Below, piece by piece: positions 1 through 11,700 of a DNA stretch of 64,000 bases. Position 1 is the first letter of the stretch; each line of letters opens with the position of its first letter. Location of the stretch: the NCBI GenBank assembly GCA_026005075.1, contig BPKJ01000004.1, positions 69,501-133,500 of the forward strand. The letters are read 5' to 3'. The translations under genes and the position numbers were made by a program. The stretch comes from Lysobacteraceae bacterium. GTDB taxonomy: Bacteria; Pseudomonadota; Gammaproteobacteria; Xanthomonadales; Xanthomonadaceae. The notes beneath the pieces were generated by a model, which saw nothing but the letters and a program-made list of their open reading frames with translations, was not told where the DNA came from and ran no database searches.

Positions 1-754
1 GCTTGTCGAGGACCTGCCGCAGTCCCTCTGCCAGCGCAGGATCGTCGAGCGCGTCGAGGGTCCGTGACCGGTGCCGCAGCATGGCCCCCGCGGCAGCCAG
101 GACCACCACCGGCGCGCCGGGCCCCGCGCTGGCGCCGACCAGCCCCTCGTGCGCCACGCCCAGCAGGGCAGCCAGATGCTGCAGCGCCTTTGCGCACAGA
201 TCGGCCGGGTGATCGGCCCCGATCAGCCCGGAGACGGCAAGATGCAGCGCCTCGAGACCTGCGCGGGCGCGTTCGATGTCGCAGATCTGCCGGTAGCTGC
301 GCAGGGCGGCCGCAAGGGTGGCCGTGAGCCGCACCGAGGTCAGTTCGGACTTGGCGCGGTAGTCGTTGATGTCGTACTTCTGGATGACCTCGAGTTCCGG
401 GGCATAGCCGGGCTGGCCGGTGCGCAGCACGATCCGCACCGCGTGGTCGCGCAGCACCTCGCGCACGTATTCGACCAGTCTCAGACCGGCATCGTCCTCC
501 TCCATCACCACGTCGAGCAGGATGCAGGCGAAGCGCCCGGGCTCCAGCATCCTCCTCGCCTGCTCCGCGGACAGCGCCGAATGGAACTGCAGCGGCCGCC
601 CGAACAGCCGTACGCCGCGCAGCGCGAAGACGGTCGCGCGGTGGATCTCCTCGTCGTCGTCGACGATCAGGATCGGCCACGGCTCGGCGGGCGGATCCGC
701 GGCGGGCGGCGCGGCGCGATCCTCGATGAACTCGACCAGATCCTGCTCGCGCAT
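1..754 (-). CDS. Response regulator with DUF3369 domain (C-terminal part outside window)
   Basis: Reading the minus strand from an ATG at 754 gives 251 residues with no stop before the window edge, so the 3' end is missing. Residues about 28-150 form a receiver domain: the motif ILIVDDD near the start holds the acidic pocket, ILLDVVME holds the likely phospho-accepting Asp, and DYRAKSEL holds the conserved Lys. The segment after it (RQICDIERARAGLEALHLAVSG onward) matches the DUF3369 domain, which in known proteins sits between a receiver and an HD-GYP or GGDEF output domain. The output domain is not visible, so a role in cyclic-di-GMP signalling is inference. A G-rich stretch just before the ATG can serve as ribosome binding site. 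No partner kinase is visible. Confidence 0.85.
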   Translation of the reverse strand, partial: MREQDLVEFIEDRAAPPAADPPAEPWPILIVDDDEEIHRATVFALRGVRLFGRPLQFHSALSAEQARRMLEPGRFACILLDVVMEEDDAGLRLVEYVREVLRDHAVRIVLRTGQPGYAPELEVIQKYDINDYRAKSELTSVRLTATLAAALRSYRQICDIERARAGLEALHLAVSGLIGADHPADLCAKALQHLAALLGVAHEGLVGASAGPGAPVVVLAAAGAMLRHRSRTLDALDDPALAEGLRQVLDK

Positions 755-893
755 CCTGCCCCCGCGTCGATCCTCGCGAGCACCGCCTACCCCGGACTGG
801 GGGTTTGCCCGCGCACCCATCCTGCCACGCGCGCCCGATCCGGCAAAGCCCCTCGCGCCGGCGGGATCCGCACGCGGCCCGCCGGGAGCGACC

Positions 894-2593
894 TCAGAAC
901 TCCCAGCGCAACCCGAGGCTCCAGAAGTGCTGGGAGGTCTCGGCCACACCGGCGAGCCGGCGGTAGCTGACGTAGCCCGAGCCGGAACCCGCCCGGATCC
1001 AGCCCAGCGCCACACCGAACTCGGCGTAGTGTCCGTCCACCTCGCCGCCGGGCAGGGCGAAGGCTGCGCGTCCGGCGCATGGACGAAACGCCCCTCGAGC
1101 GTGCCCGCCTCGTCCTCGAACTGGCGCACCCAGGAAGCATCCAGCTGCGGGGTCAGCACACCCCAGCGCGTCGAGACCGCCCACTGGGCGCTGGCGCCGA
1201 GGCGCGCGATCAGGGAGCGGACGGTCTGCTTCTCGACCGCGAGCGCGAAGGCATCCGAGCCCTCCAGCGCACGCTCGCGGAAACCGTCGATGACGAAGCG
1301 GCTGTACTCGATCGCCGCACGCGGCCCGAAGGAGGCCGCCCCACGATGCCAGTCGTGGCCGGTGGAGAGGCTGGCAGAGAGCAGACGCGTGTCGCTGCGG
1401 GCGGCGAGACGATCGATGGCTTCGACGGCCTCGTCGTCGGTCTCGACGGCAAACCGCGCGACGCGGCGCTGGTCGAGCGTGCCGCGGCCCCAGCCAAGGC
1501 TGCCGTCGAGGAATCCCGAGCCAAGGCTGCGGCTGGCATAGACGAGCAGCGAGGTCTGCCGGAGCTCGAGATCACCGGCGCCGCCGTCGAGGCCGGCATC
1601 GAAGCGCGTGTGCGACAGGCCCGCGCCGAGCACCCATTCCGTACCCAGCCTCTTGTCCATGCCCAGCAGCAGGGTATCGCTGTCGCTGCCGTAGCCCGGT
1701 TCCACCGCGGTGGCCCTGCGGTCGCCGTCGCCACGCGTGTAGCTGGCAAAGACGCCGATGCCACGCTCCCGGAACGGATCGGCCTGCTCCTCGACCTGGG
1801 CCAGCGGCAGAAAGGCCAGCGCCGGAGCCAGTCCATCGACATCGAGCGACAGGCCCACGCCGCCACCGCCGCGCACGGCCTGCAGGCGCCGTCCGAGGGC
1901 CCCGGCCTGGCCTGCGACCAGCATCCTGAATCCCCTCCGCTGGCTGCTGAGCTCCTCGGCAAGCAGACCGCGGATGGCCTGGATCAGCCGCTGCGCGGCG
2001 GCCGGGTCGCGCAAGGCGAGGCGCAGCAGCTGGCAGCGCCGCGCGAGCTCGCTGCCCTGCGCCGCGCTGCCCGTTGCGCACAGCCTCGACAGGCTGAGCA
2101 GTTGCGACTGCACCAGGGGGTCCGGCACCTGGCCGAGCAGGGAGCGCAGGCGCCCCTCGAGGGCCCCGGGGTCGTCGTCGTCGTCGCGAATCAGCAGCTC
2201 GAACACCGCCGAAGGACCGACGGTGTAGCAAGGGCTGGGTTTGAGCTCGATGCGGATCCGCTCGTCGGGCTCCGGGAGATCATCGTCGATGATCTGGATC
2301 GCCACCTCCGCACGCACGGCGCCGGCGGGCACGGTCGGAATCGAGCCCAGCAGGCGGAAATCCTCGTTCAGGCGGGCGTTACCGCCGGCCAGGTCGAGCT
2401 GGATGCAGACCCCGCTGGCCGGTGCCGGACGGTCGAGCCGCAGCTCGAGGATCACCGGCTCGCGTGCGCCCTCGGTGGCGACGACCCTCGACACCCCGAG
2501 GTTCACCACGACGGGACCCTGCTGGGCCAGAGCCGGGCCCGCCAGCAGCCAGCAGACCGCAAGCACCGCGCAACGCATCCCACGATGGACCAT
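894..2593 (-). CDS. Calx-beta / autotransporter beta-barrel protein, interrupted by a frameshift
   Basis: The ATG at 2593 follows a good ribosome binding site (GGGAGGGG). It starts a signal peptide (about residues 1-23, ending GPALAQ), then a Calx-beta-like domain (about 25-130, with the acidic segment IRDDDDD at its end), a helical linker, and a barrel of alternating strands (about 270 to the end). The last residues, LGLRWEF, are the aromatic C-terminal strand typical of type V autotransporter barrels. The reading frame changes near 1060-1064: up to there one frame encodes the barrel, and the final 55 or so residues continue in the next frame to the stop at 894. One missing C in the coding-strand CAGCCTTCG would explain it. 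The corrected length is about 566 residues. There is no recognisable enzymatic passenger, so this may be a small outer-membrane or surface-display protein of unknown function. Confidence 0.75.
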
Positions 2594-2637
2594 GACATCC
2601 CCTCCCTGTGGCTGCCCCGATCATCCCCCAGCGGGCT

Positions 2638-3591
2638 TCAGGAAGCCAGCCCCGCATCGGGCCACAGCCCGCGGATGGCGGCGATGCCCTGGGCACCGTG
2701 GCGGCGCGCCGTGGCGAGGTCCGGGCGCCCCAGTCCGCCGAGTGCGTAGATGGGCAGGCAACTCATCGCCCGCAGACGGCAGAGCCCCTGCCAGCCCAGC
2801 GCTTCGCGCCCGGGGTGCGTCGCGGTCGGCTTGACCGGGCCGACCAGCAGCGCATCCGGCCGCCAGGCAAGGCTTTGCTCGAGTTCGACGGGATCGTGGC
2901 AAGAGGCCGTCAGGCCGGGGAGTTCGGCACGCAGACCCTGATCCGCCCGGCCGAGCAGGGCCGAGCGCAGGTGCACGCCGCAGCCCAGCGCCACCGCCTC
3001 CTTCGGACGACCGTTGAGGAACACCTCGACGTTGGCGCGGCGCAGCGGCCCCAGCCAGCTCCGCAGCAGGGCAAGCGCCTGCGCCCTCGGCCAGCGCGGA
3101 AGGCGCCATTGCAGGCGCAGGCGCTCTTCCGTCGCGCAAAGCCGTGCGAGGCCCCGCTCCAGATCGCCGCTCCGCTCCGGCGGCAGGTCGGGGGTGATGA
3201 GGTACCACCACGGGTCGCGCAGCAGGGCCGCGACCGGAAGATCGGCGGGTGGCATCGGCCAAGCGGCGAGTTCCTCGCAGGGCACCCAGCGCAAGGCCTG
3301 GCCCTCGCGCCCCTGCGGCACACCCTGCCAGGTGCGGACCTCGAACACCGTCATCGACCAGGGCCCACGCTCTCCCGCGAAGGGAAGGTCGATCAGCCAG
3401 TCCGCGGAACCGATGGCGATGCCGAGTTCCTCCGCCAGCTCCCGGCGCAGGGCGGCCTCGGCAGACTCCCCGCCCTCGACCTTGCCGCCCGGAAATTCCC
3501 ACCGTCCCGCATGCCGGCCGGAGGGGCGCTGAGCCAGCAGGACCCTGCCGTCGGCAGCGACGAGGACACCGGCCACGACCCGCATGCTCAT
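2638..3591 (-). CDS. Nudix hydrolase fused to thiamine-phosphate-synthase-like domain (MutT/ThiE type)
   Basis: The 317-residue protein starts MSMRVVAGVL and has two domains. The N-terminal Nudix domain carries a full Nudix box (GGKVEGGESAEAALRRELAE, then ELGI, about residues 37-60), which coordinates the catalytic metal. The family sanitises oxidised nucleotides such as 8-oxo-dGTP. From about residue 130 a TIM-barrel-like region resembles ThiE/TenI (LLVGPVKPT, YALGGL). This two-domain protein is found next to secA in pseudomonads and xanthomonads, as here, where E. coli has plain mutT. Whether the second domain makes thiamine phosphate is unknown. An in-frame ATG at 3585 is an alternative start. 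Confidence 0.88.
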   Translation of the reverse strand: MSMRVVAGVLVAADGRVLLAQRPSGRHAGRWEFPGGKVEGGESAEAALRRELAEELGIAIGSADWLIDLPFAGERGPWSMTVFEVRTWQGVPQGREGQALRWVPCEELAAWPMPPADLPVAALLRDPWWYLITPDLPPERSGDLERGLARLCATEERLRLQWRLPRWPRAQALALLRSWLGPLRRANVEVFLNGRPKEAVALGCGVHLRSALLGRADQGLRAELPGLTASCHDPVELEQSLAWRPDALLVGPVKPTATHPGREALGWQGLCRLRAMSCLPIYALGGLGRPDLATARRHGAQGIAAIRGLWPDAGLAS

Positions 3592-3631
3592 CGTCCCCGG
3601 CCACCCGCAGGGCGGCCCCGGCGGGCGCCGG

Positions 3632-6370
<2,739 letters not shown>

Positions 6371-6417
6371 GGGGAATCCGGATCGGGGCGCGGTGCACGG
6401 GCGGGCACGCGCGGAAT

Positions 6418-6439
6418 GGAAAGGCCGCCCGAGGCGGCC
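6418..6439 (-). terminator. Hairpin between M23 peptidase gene and secA
   Basis: On the minus strand GGCCGCC-tcg-GGCGGCC (6439-6423) forms a perfect 7-bp stem and is followed by TTTCC. It could end transcription from the M23 gene or act as a structure in the secA leader. A TAGAAT −10-like hexamer lies just upstream (6453-6448) but lacks a convincing −35, so the promoter is not called. Confidence 0.4.
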
Positions 6440-6506
6440 AGCCGGTCATTCTAACGCTGGGGGCGCGCGCGGGGCGAATCAAGACCCTGCGGCGGGGCAG
6501 GGCCGG

Positions 6507-7445
6507 TCAGCCGCGTGGCGGGCCCGCGCGCTTGAGGTAGGCGTGGGGGTTGACCGGTCGGTCGTTGATCCAGACCTCGAAGTGGACATGCACGCCGGTG
6601 GCGCGTCCGGTACTTCCCATCTTCGCAATCACGTCGCCGGCGCGCACGCGCTGCCCGGGCTCGACGAGGTTCTTCTGGTTGTGGGCGTAACGGGTCATGT
6701 AGCCGTTGCCATGGTCGATGTCGACCATGTTTCCGTAGCCCGGATGGCGCCCGGAGAACACCACCACACCATCGGCCACCGCCAGCACGTCGGACCCAAG
6801 AGGGCCGCTGAAATCCACGCCGCGGTGGAACTCGCTCTTGCCGGTGAAGGGGTCGGTGCGCAGGCCGAAACGGGAGGAGGCATAGCCCGCCCGCACCGGC
6901 AGGCCGGCGGGCAGCAGGGCCTGGTCGACATCGCGGTCGATGAGCAGGCTTTCGAGCACGTCGAGCTGCCGGGCCTGGCTCTCGAAGCGGCTGGCCAGTG
7001 CCTCGAGCTCAGCGCGCACACTGCGATCCGCGGGCAGTCCGGCCACCACGAGGGAATCCTCGGGTCCGCCCAGCGCGGGCGGGTCCTGGAAGTTGAACTC
7101 GCCGTCGTCGAGACCGGCCAGCCGGGTCAGGCGTTCGCCCAGCGCATTGAGACGGGTCGACTGCGCCTGCAGCGCACCGAGCTGGGTCGCGAGGGCGTCG
7201 AGCTCACGGTCGACCCGCGCACGCGCCTCGCCGAGCTCGCGCTCCTGCGCCGTGAGGCTCGCCCGCAGCGCCGCGATCTGTTCCTCCTCCGAGGGCGTGA
7301 CCGCCTCGTGCAGCGCCACCCCGGTGACCGCACCCAGCGCGAGCAGCAGCGCGGCCGCAAGGCCGGCTGCACCGAGAACCCGCAGGTCGTTCAGCGCGAG
7401 TTGCCTGGGTCCACCCAGAAACTTCGCTACGATGATCAGCTTCAT
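6507..7445 (-). CDS. M23 family metallopeptidase (LytM-type), membrane-anchored
   Basis: A 312-residue protein starting MKLIIVAKFLG. Residues about 20-42 form one transmembrane helix (a signal anchor). Residues about 47-110 are a coiled coil rich in Glu, Arg and Leu. The C-terminal domain (about 190-305) is a LytM/peptidase M23 fold: SEFHRGVDFSG has the first zinc His and the Asp, and GVHVHFEVW has the HxH ligand pair. All expected metal ligands are present, so it may be an active peptidoglycan endopeptidase rather than a degenerate EnvC/NlpD activator. It is divergent from the DUF721 gene, with only 20 bp between the two start codons. The upstream extension of the reading frame is an artefact. 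Confidence 0.9.
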   Translation of the reverse strand: MKLIIVAKFLGGPRQLALNDLRVLGAAGLAAALLLALGAVTGVALHEAVTPSEEEQIAALRASLTAQERELGEARARVDRELDALATQLGALQAQSTRLNALGERLTRLAGLDDGEFNFQDPPALGGPEDSLVVAGLPADRSVRAELEALASRFESQARQLDVLESLLIDRDVDQALLPAGLPVRAGYASSRFGLRTDPFTGKSEFHRGVDFSGPLGSDVLAVADGVVVFSGRHPGYGNMVDIDHGNGYMTRYAHNQKNLVEPGQRVRAGDVIAKMGSTGRATGVHVHFEVWINDRPVNPHAYLKRAGPPRG

Positions 7446-7465
7446 TCGGCCGGTGTTCCTCTCGT

Positions 7466-7921
7466 ATGCCCAAGCAGCACCCGGATCGGCCACCTCCGCG
7501 TCCACCCCTCGAGGCCGCGTCCGACGACCGGCTCCGGCGGCTGGCCGAACGCGCCCGGGAACTGGACGCCCTCGACCGGCTGCTGCGCCAGTGCCTGCCC
7601 GAACCGCTCGCCAGTCGGACACGACTGGCCAACGTGCGCCAAGGCAGGCTCGTCTTTCTGGTCGATGCCGCCGGCATCGCCACGGCGCTGCGCCTGCACA
7701 CCCCGGAGTTGATCCGGGCCGCCCAGGCGGCGGGTGTCGAGGCTTCGGCACTGACCGTGAAAGTGGCAACGATGCGGGCAGCCCAGACCGCGACTGCGGC
7801 ACCGCTTCAACCACCCCTCTCCACCGCGACGCAAGCGAAGCTGCGCGCCGCGGCTGGCCATCTCGACGATCCCGAACTCCGGGATCGCCTGCTGCGGCTG
7901 GCCTCCATGGCCGATTCCTGA
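7466..7921 (+). CDS. DUF721 (DciA-like) protein
   Basis: A 151-residue basic protein with the DUF721 core: LDALDRLLRQCLPEPLASRTRLANVRQGRLVFLVDAAG at about residues 34-70. DUF721 includes DciA, the ancestral loader of the replicative helicase DnaB in bacteria that lack DnaC. That role for this copy is inferred from the family. It is the only plus-strand gene inside an otherwise minus-strand block from mraZ to secA. It lies between lpxC (convergent, 80 bp away) and the M23 gene (divergent). The same lpxC-DUF721-M23-secA neighbourhood is known from xanthomonads. Confidence 0.78.
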   Translation: MPKQHPDRPPPRPPLEAASDDRLRRLAERARELDALDRLLRQCLPEPLASRTRLANVRQGRLVFLVDAAGIATALRLHTPELIRAAQAAGVEASALTVKVATMRAAQTATAAPLQPPLSTATQAKLRAAAGHLDDPELRDRLLRLASMADS

Positions 7922-8001
7922 CTTCCCATTGCCCGGGCCGCTCCGCCGCAGGGACCGCCCGAGCCACCGAGTCCTGTGTCCGCCCTCGCCCTCCGTGCTT
8001 C

Positions 8002-8916
8002 TCAGGTCAAGGCCTGCGCCGGGTGCGCGTAGGAGATCGGCGCCTCGGCGGGGTCATTGAAGGTGACCTCCTCCCATGCGGTCCGGTCCGCGCGCAGCGT
8101 GCGCAGCAGAAGATTGTTGAGCTGGTGACCCGACTTGTGGCCGTAAAAGGCACCGATCAGGGAGTGCCCCAGCAGATACAGGTCACCGATGGCGTCGAGA
8201 ATCTTGTGCTTGACGAACTCGTCCTCGTAGCGAAGACCGTCCTCGTTCAGGACCCGGTAGTCGTCGAGCACGATGGCGTTGTCCATCGAGCCGCCCAGAC
8301 CGAGGTTGCGCTCGCGCAGCATCTCCACGTCCTTCATGAAGCCGAAGGTTCGCGCCCGGCTGACCTCCTTGACGAAGGACGTGGTCGAGAAGTCGATCTC
8401 GGCGTGCGAGTTCCTGCGCGTGAACAGGGGATGGTTGAAGTCGATCGAGAAGCCGACCTTGAAGCCGTCGAAGGGCTCGAACCGCGCCCACTTGTCACCG
8501 TCGCGCACGGTCACCGGCTTGAGGATCCGCACGAACCGCTTGGGTGCGGGCTGCTCCTCGATGCCTGCCGACTGGATCAGGAACACGAAGGGCCCGGCCG
8601 AGCCGTCCATGATCGGGACCTCGGCCGCGGAGAGGTCGACGTAGGCATTGTCGATGCCGAGACCTGCAAAGGCGGAGAGCAGATGCTCGACGGTGGAGAC
8701 ACGCACCCCGTCCTGGATCAGGGTGGTCGACATGTTGGTGTCGCCGACCTTCTCGGCGCTGGCGCGGATCTCGACCGGCTCGGGCAGATCGACCCTGCGG
8801 AAGACGATGCCGGTGTCGACCGCGGCCGGGCGCAAGGTCATGTAGACCTTGTCGCCCGAGTGCAGGCCCACGCCGGTCGCGCGGATGGTGTTCTTGAGGG
8901 TGCGCTGTCTGATCAT
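8002..8916 (-). CDS. lpxC: UDP-3-O-acyl-N-acetylglucosamine deacetylase
   Basis: A 304-residue protein starting MIRQRTLKN, of normal LpxC length. It catalyses the committed, zinc-dependent step of lipid A synthesis. The zinc ligands are visible: His in [11 protein letters not shown], and His and Asp in [16 protein letters not shown] codon upstream would add 12 residues, but family alignment favours the ATG at 8916. It has its own promoter (8966-8993) after a strong terminator for ftsZ, so it is probably transcribed separately from the division genes. Confidence 0.97.
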   Translation of the reverse strand: MIRQRTLKNTIRATGVGLHSGDKVYMTLRPAAVDTGIVFRRVDLPEPVEIRASAEKVGDTNMSTTLIQDGVRVSTVEHLLSAFAGLGIDNAYVDLSAAEVPIMDGSAGPFVFLIQSAGIEEQPAPKRFVRILKPVTVRDGDKWARFEPFDGFKVGFSIDFNHPLFTRRNSHAEIDFSTTSFVKEVSRARTFGFMKDVEMLRERNLGLGGSMDNAIVLDDYRVLNEDGLRYEDEFVKHKILDAIGDLYLLGHSLIGAFYGHKSGHQLNNLLLRTLRADRTAWEEVTFNDPAEAPISYAHPAQALT

Positions 8917-8965
8917 GCGGGTCGTGCGGTCTCCGGGGCGGAGCGCGCCCAAAAAAAGTGCCCGG

Positions 8966-8993
8966 AGGATAGCACAGGGTCTTCTTCCCGCAA
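8966..8993 (-). promoter_or_regulatory. Candidate sigma-70 promoter of lpxC
   Basis: On the minus strand TTGCGG (8993-8988) and TATCCT (8971-8966) are separated by 16 bp, with a TG one base before the −10 (extended −10). The predicted start near 8959 leaves a leader of about 43 nt that contains seven T residues and a small GC hairpin. Confidence 0.5.
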
Positions 8994-9021
8994 CAGGAAA
9001 AACCCTGATTCGTCACCGGTT

Positions 9022-9039
9022 TGTTGCAGTTCTGCAACA
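9022..9039. promoter_or_regulatory. 18-bp dyad upstream of lpxC promoter
   Basis: TGTTGCAGTTCTGCAACA has two perfect 8-bp arms around a TT centre. It lies between the ftsZ terminator and the lpxC −35. It could be an operator for a dimeric regulator. No regulator is recognised from the motif. Confidence 0.35.
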
Positions 9040-9055
9040 GACCGCACGAAACAGC

Positions 9056-9088
9056 CGGGCGGCCCCGCTGCGAGGCCGGGGCCGCCCG
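9056..9088 (-). terminator. Terminator after ftsZ
   Basis: A perfect 12-bp stem (CGGGCGGCCCCG / CGGGGCCGCCCG) with a 9-nt loop, 13 bp downstream of the ftsZ stop codon. On the minus strand it is followed by a short T-rich tail (GCTGTTTCGT). It would end the dcw transcript before lpxC. Confidence 0.68.
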
Positions 9089-9100
9089 ATCGCAAACGGC

Positions 9101-10258
9101 CTAGTCGGCCTGGCGGCGCAGGAAGGCCGGGATGTCGATGATGTCGCGCACAGGGTCCGCGCGGCGCGCCACCGGCGCCTGCGCCGGCTCGGCCGCCACC
9201 ACGTGCTCCACGGCGCCGTTGGTCGCGTTGCGCACCACCGCCACCTGCGGACGCCGCCCCTGGGCCTCGCGTGCCGGCGTGCGCACCGGCGCACGCGCCG
9301 CCATCCGGTTGAGGCCGGTCGCCACCACGGTCACCCGCACCTCGTCCTTCATCTCGTGGTCGAGCACCGTGCCGATCACCACCGTGGCGTCCTCCGAGGC
9401 GAACTCCTCGATGGTGCGGCCGACCTCGTCGAACTCGCGCATCGTGAAATCCGGTCCGGCGGTGATGTTCACCAGGATGCCGCAGGCACCGGAAAGATTG
9501 ATGTCGTCCAACAGCGGGTTGCTGACCGCAGCCTCGGCGGCGGCCATGGCGCGGTCGTCGCCGCGGGCGCTGCCCGAGCCCATCATCGCCATGCCCATCT
9601 CGCTCATCACCGTGCGCACGTCGGCGAAGTCGACGTTGATGAGCCCCGGACGAACGATCAGGTCGGCAATGCCCTGCACCGCCCCGAGCAGCACGTCGTT
9701 GGCAGCCCGGAAGGCCTGGATCATGGTCGCTTCGCGGCCGAGCACGGTGATCAGCTTCTCGTTCGGGATGGTGATCAGCGAGTCGCAGTGCTGGGCCAGC
9801 TCCTCGATGCCCTTCTCGGCCACCTGCATCCGGCGCCGGCCCTCGAACGGGAACGGCTTGGTCACGACCGCGACGGTCAGGATGCCTAGCTCCTTGGCCA
9901 GCTGGGCCACGACCGGGGCCGCCCCGGTGCCCGTGCCGCCACCCATGCCGGCCGTGATGAAGACCATGTCGGCCCCTTCGAGGCACTCGACGATGCGCTC
10001 GCGGTCCTCCAGCGCGGCCTGCCGGCCGACCTCCGGGTTGGCCCCCGCCCCAAGGCCCTTGGTGACATTGGCGCCGAGCTGCAGCACCGCCTTGGCGCCC
10101 ACGCCGCGAATCGCCTGGGCGTCGGTGTTGGCGCAGATGAACTCCACGCCCTCGACCTGACTGTTCAGCATGTGCGCCACGGCGTTGCCGCCGCCGCCGC
10201 CCACACCGATCACCTTGATCACCGCATTCGGTGCCACCTTCTCGACGAACTCGAACAT
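9101..10258 (-). CDS. ftsZ: Cell division GTPase FtsZ
   Basis: A 385-residue tubulin homologue that polymerises into the Z ring. The GTP-binding signature [13 protein letters not shown] lies at about residue 105, [12 protein letters not shown] is near the N-terminus, and the T7-loop region [11 protein letters not shown] is present. The C-terminus, after a variable linker (about 320-370), has the conserved tail [14 protein letters not shown] that binds FtsA and ZipA. A strong ribosome binding site (GGAGTAAGGAGC) precedes the ATG. The 206-bp gap to ftsA contains GC-rich inverted repeats but no promoter I can call with confidence. Confidence 0.98.
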   Translation of the reverse strand: MFEFVEKVAPNAVIKVIGVGGGGGNAVAHMLNSQVEGVEFICANTDAQAIRGVGAKAVLQLGANVTKGLGAGANPEVGRQAALEDRERIVECLEGADMVFITAGMGGGTGTGAAPVVAQLAKELGILTVAVVTKPFPFEGRRRMQVAEKGIEELAQHCDSLITIPNEKLITVLGREATMIQAFRAANDVLLGAVQGIADLIVRPGLINVDFADVRTVMSEMGMAMMGSGSARGDDRAMAAAEAAVSNPLLDDINLSGACGILVNITAGPDFTMREFDEVGRTIEEFASEDATVVIGTVLDHEMKDEVRVTVVATGLNRMAARAPVRTPAREAQGRRPQVAVVRNATNGAVEHVVAAEPAQAPVARRADPVRDIIDIPAFLRRQAD

Positions 10259-10464
10259 GCTCCTTACTCCTCGCAGTCAGAAATGTTGGTAACGCTTGCA
10301 GCCAGCCGGATCTGTCGTTCTTGTTCCGGATTCCTCCCGCCCTCTCCCGGCGCCTCGGCGCCGGACCGGTGCCCGCGGGCGGACACCGGCGCACCACCGG
10401 CAAGGTCCGGACAGACGCCGGACCTGCCCCGCATGGAGGCCGCGCGCGGGCAGCCTCCACGCCA

Positions 10465-11700
10465 TCAAAACTCGCCCCTCGCCCAGTTGCGCAGACGGCT
10501 CCACCATGAGCCGAGGCGGCCGACCGGCAGCGCCGGCCGGCGCGGATGCTCGATTTGCGCGCCCCAGAGCAGCAGCCCGACGCCGGTCGCGTGCACGGGG
10601 TTCCCCACCACCTCGCCAAGACCCTGCACGTACTGCGGATTGCCGACCCGCACGGGCATGTGCAGGACCTCCTCGGCGAGGTCGGCCACACCTTCCATGC
10701 GTGCCGCGCCGCCGGTGAGGACGAGGCCTGCACGCACCATCTCCTCGAAGCCGGAGCGGCGCAGCTCGGCCTGCACCATCTCGAAGATCTCCTCGTAGCG
10801 GGACTGCACGGTCTCGGCCAGGGTCTGCCGCGCGAGGCGGCGCGGCGGGCGATCACCCACGCTCGGCACCTGGATGGTTTCCTCCGGGGTGGCGAGCTGG
10901 GCCAGGGCGCAGGCGTAGCGCACCTTGATCTCCTCGGCGTGCGGCGTCGGCGTGCGCAGGATGTGCGCGATGTCGTTGGTGACCTGATCACCCGCGATCG
11001 GCAGGGAGGCGGAATGCCGGATCGCCCCCTGCACGAACACCGCCATGTCGGTGGTGCCCGCGCCGATGTCCACCAGCACCACGCCCAGCTCCTTCTCGTC
11101 CGCGGTCAGGGCCGAGGTGCTCGACGCCAGCGAGCTGAGCACGAGACCGTCGACCTGCAGGCCGCAGCGGTTGATGCACTTGGTGATGTTGGTCGCGGCC
11201 GACTGCGCCCCGACGATCAGGTGCGCGCGCACCTCCAGCCTCACCCCGGACATGCCGACCGGATGGCGGATGCCGTCCTGCGAGTTGTCGACGATGTACT
11301 CCTGCGGGATGGCATGGAGGATCTTCTGGTCCGACGGAATGGCCACCGCCTTGGCCGCCTCCAGCACCCGATCGAGGTCCCCCTGGGTGACCTCGCCGTC
11401 GCGGATCGGCACGATGCCGGGCGAGTTGCGGCACTGCACGTGGCTGCCGGAAATCGAGGCGTAGACGCTGCGGATCTCGCAGCCGGCCATCACCTCGGCT
11501 TCTTCCACGGCGCGCCGGATCGATCCGGTCGTGGATTCGATGTCCACCACCACGCCACGCTTGAGGCCGTGCGCTGCCTGGGTACCGATGCCGATCACCT
11601 CGATCGGCTGGTCGGGCGTGTACTCGCCGACCAGCGCCACCACCTTGGAGGTGCCGACGTCGAGCCCGACGATGAGGGACCTGTCGCCTTTGCGGTTCAT
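10465..11700 (-). CDS. ftsA: Cell division protein FtsA
   Basis: A 411-residue actin-fold ATPase that tethers FtsZ to the membrane. It begins [20 protein letters not shown], the phosphate-1 loop. Later actin motifs include VLVDIGAGTTDMAVF and VLTGGAARMEG. The C-terminus GSWWSRLRNWARGEF is an amphipathic, Trp-rich membrane-targeting helix. The start overlaps the stop of ftsQ by 4 bp (ATGA), which indicates translational coupling. Confidence 0.98.
   Translation of the reverse strand: MNRKGDRSLIVGLDVGTSKVVALVGEYTPDQPIEVIGIGTQAAHGLKRGVVVDIESTTGSIRRAVEEAEVMAGCEIRSVYASISGSHVQCRNSPGIVPIRDGEVTQGDLDRVLEAAKAVAIPSDQKILHAIPQEYIVDNSQDGIRHPVGMSGVRLEVRAHLIVGAQSAATNITKCINRCGLQVDGLVLSSLASSTSALTADEKELGVVLVDIGAGTTDMAVFVQGAIRHSASLPIAGDQVTNDIAHILRTPTPHAEEIKVRYACALAQLATPEETIQVPSVGDRPPRRLARQTLAETVQSRYEEIFEMVQAELRRSGFEEMVRAGLVLTGGAARMEGVADLAEEVLHMPVRVGNPQYVQGLGEVVGNPVHATGVGLLLWGAQIEHPRRPALPVGRLGSWWSRLRNWARGEF

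Noticed and set aside
71..970. A 299-codon plus-strand open frame at the window start
   Set aside because: Its reverse complement encodes the DUF3369 response regulator with clear receiver motifs.
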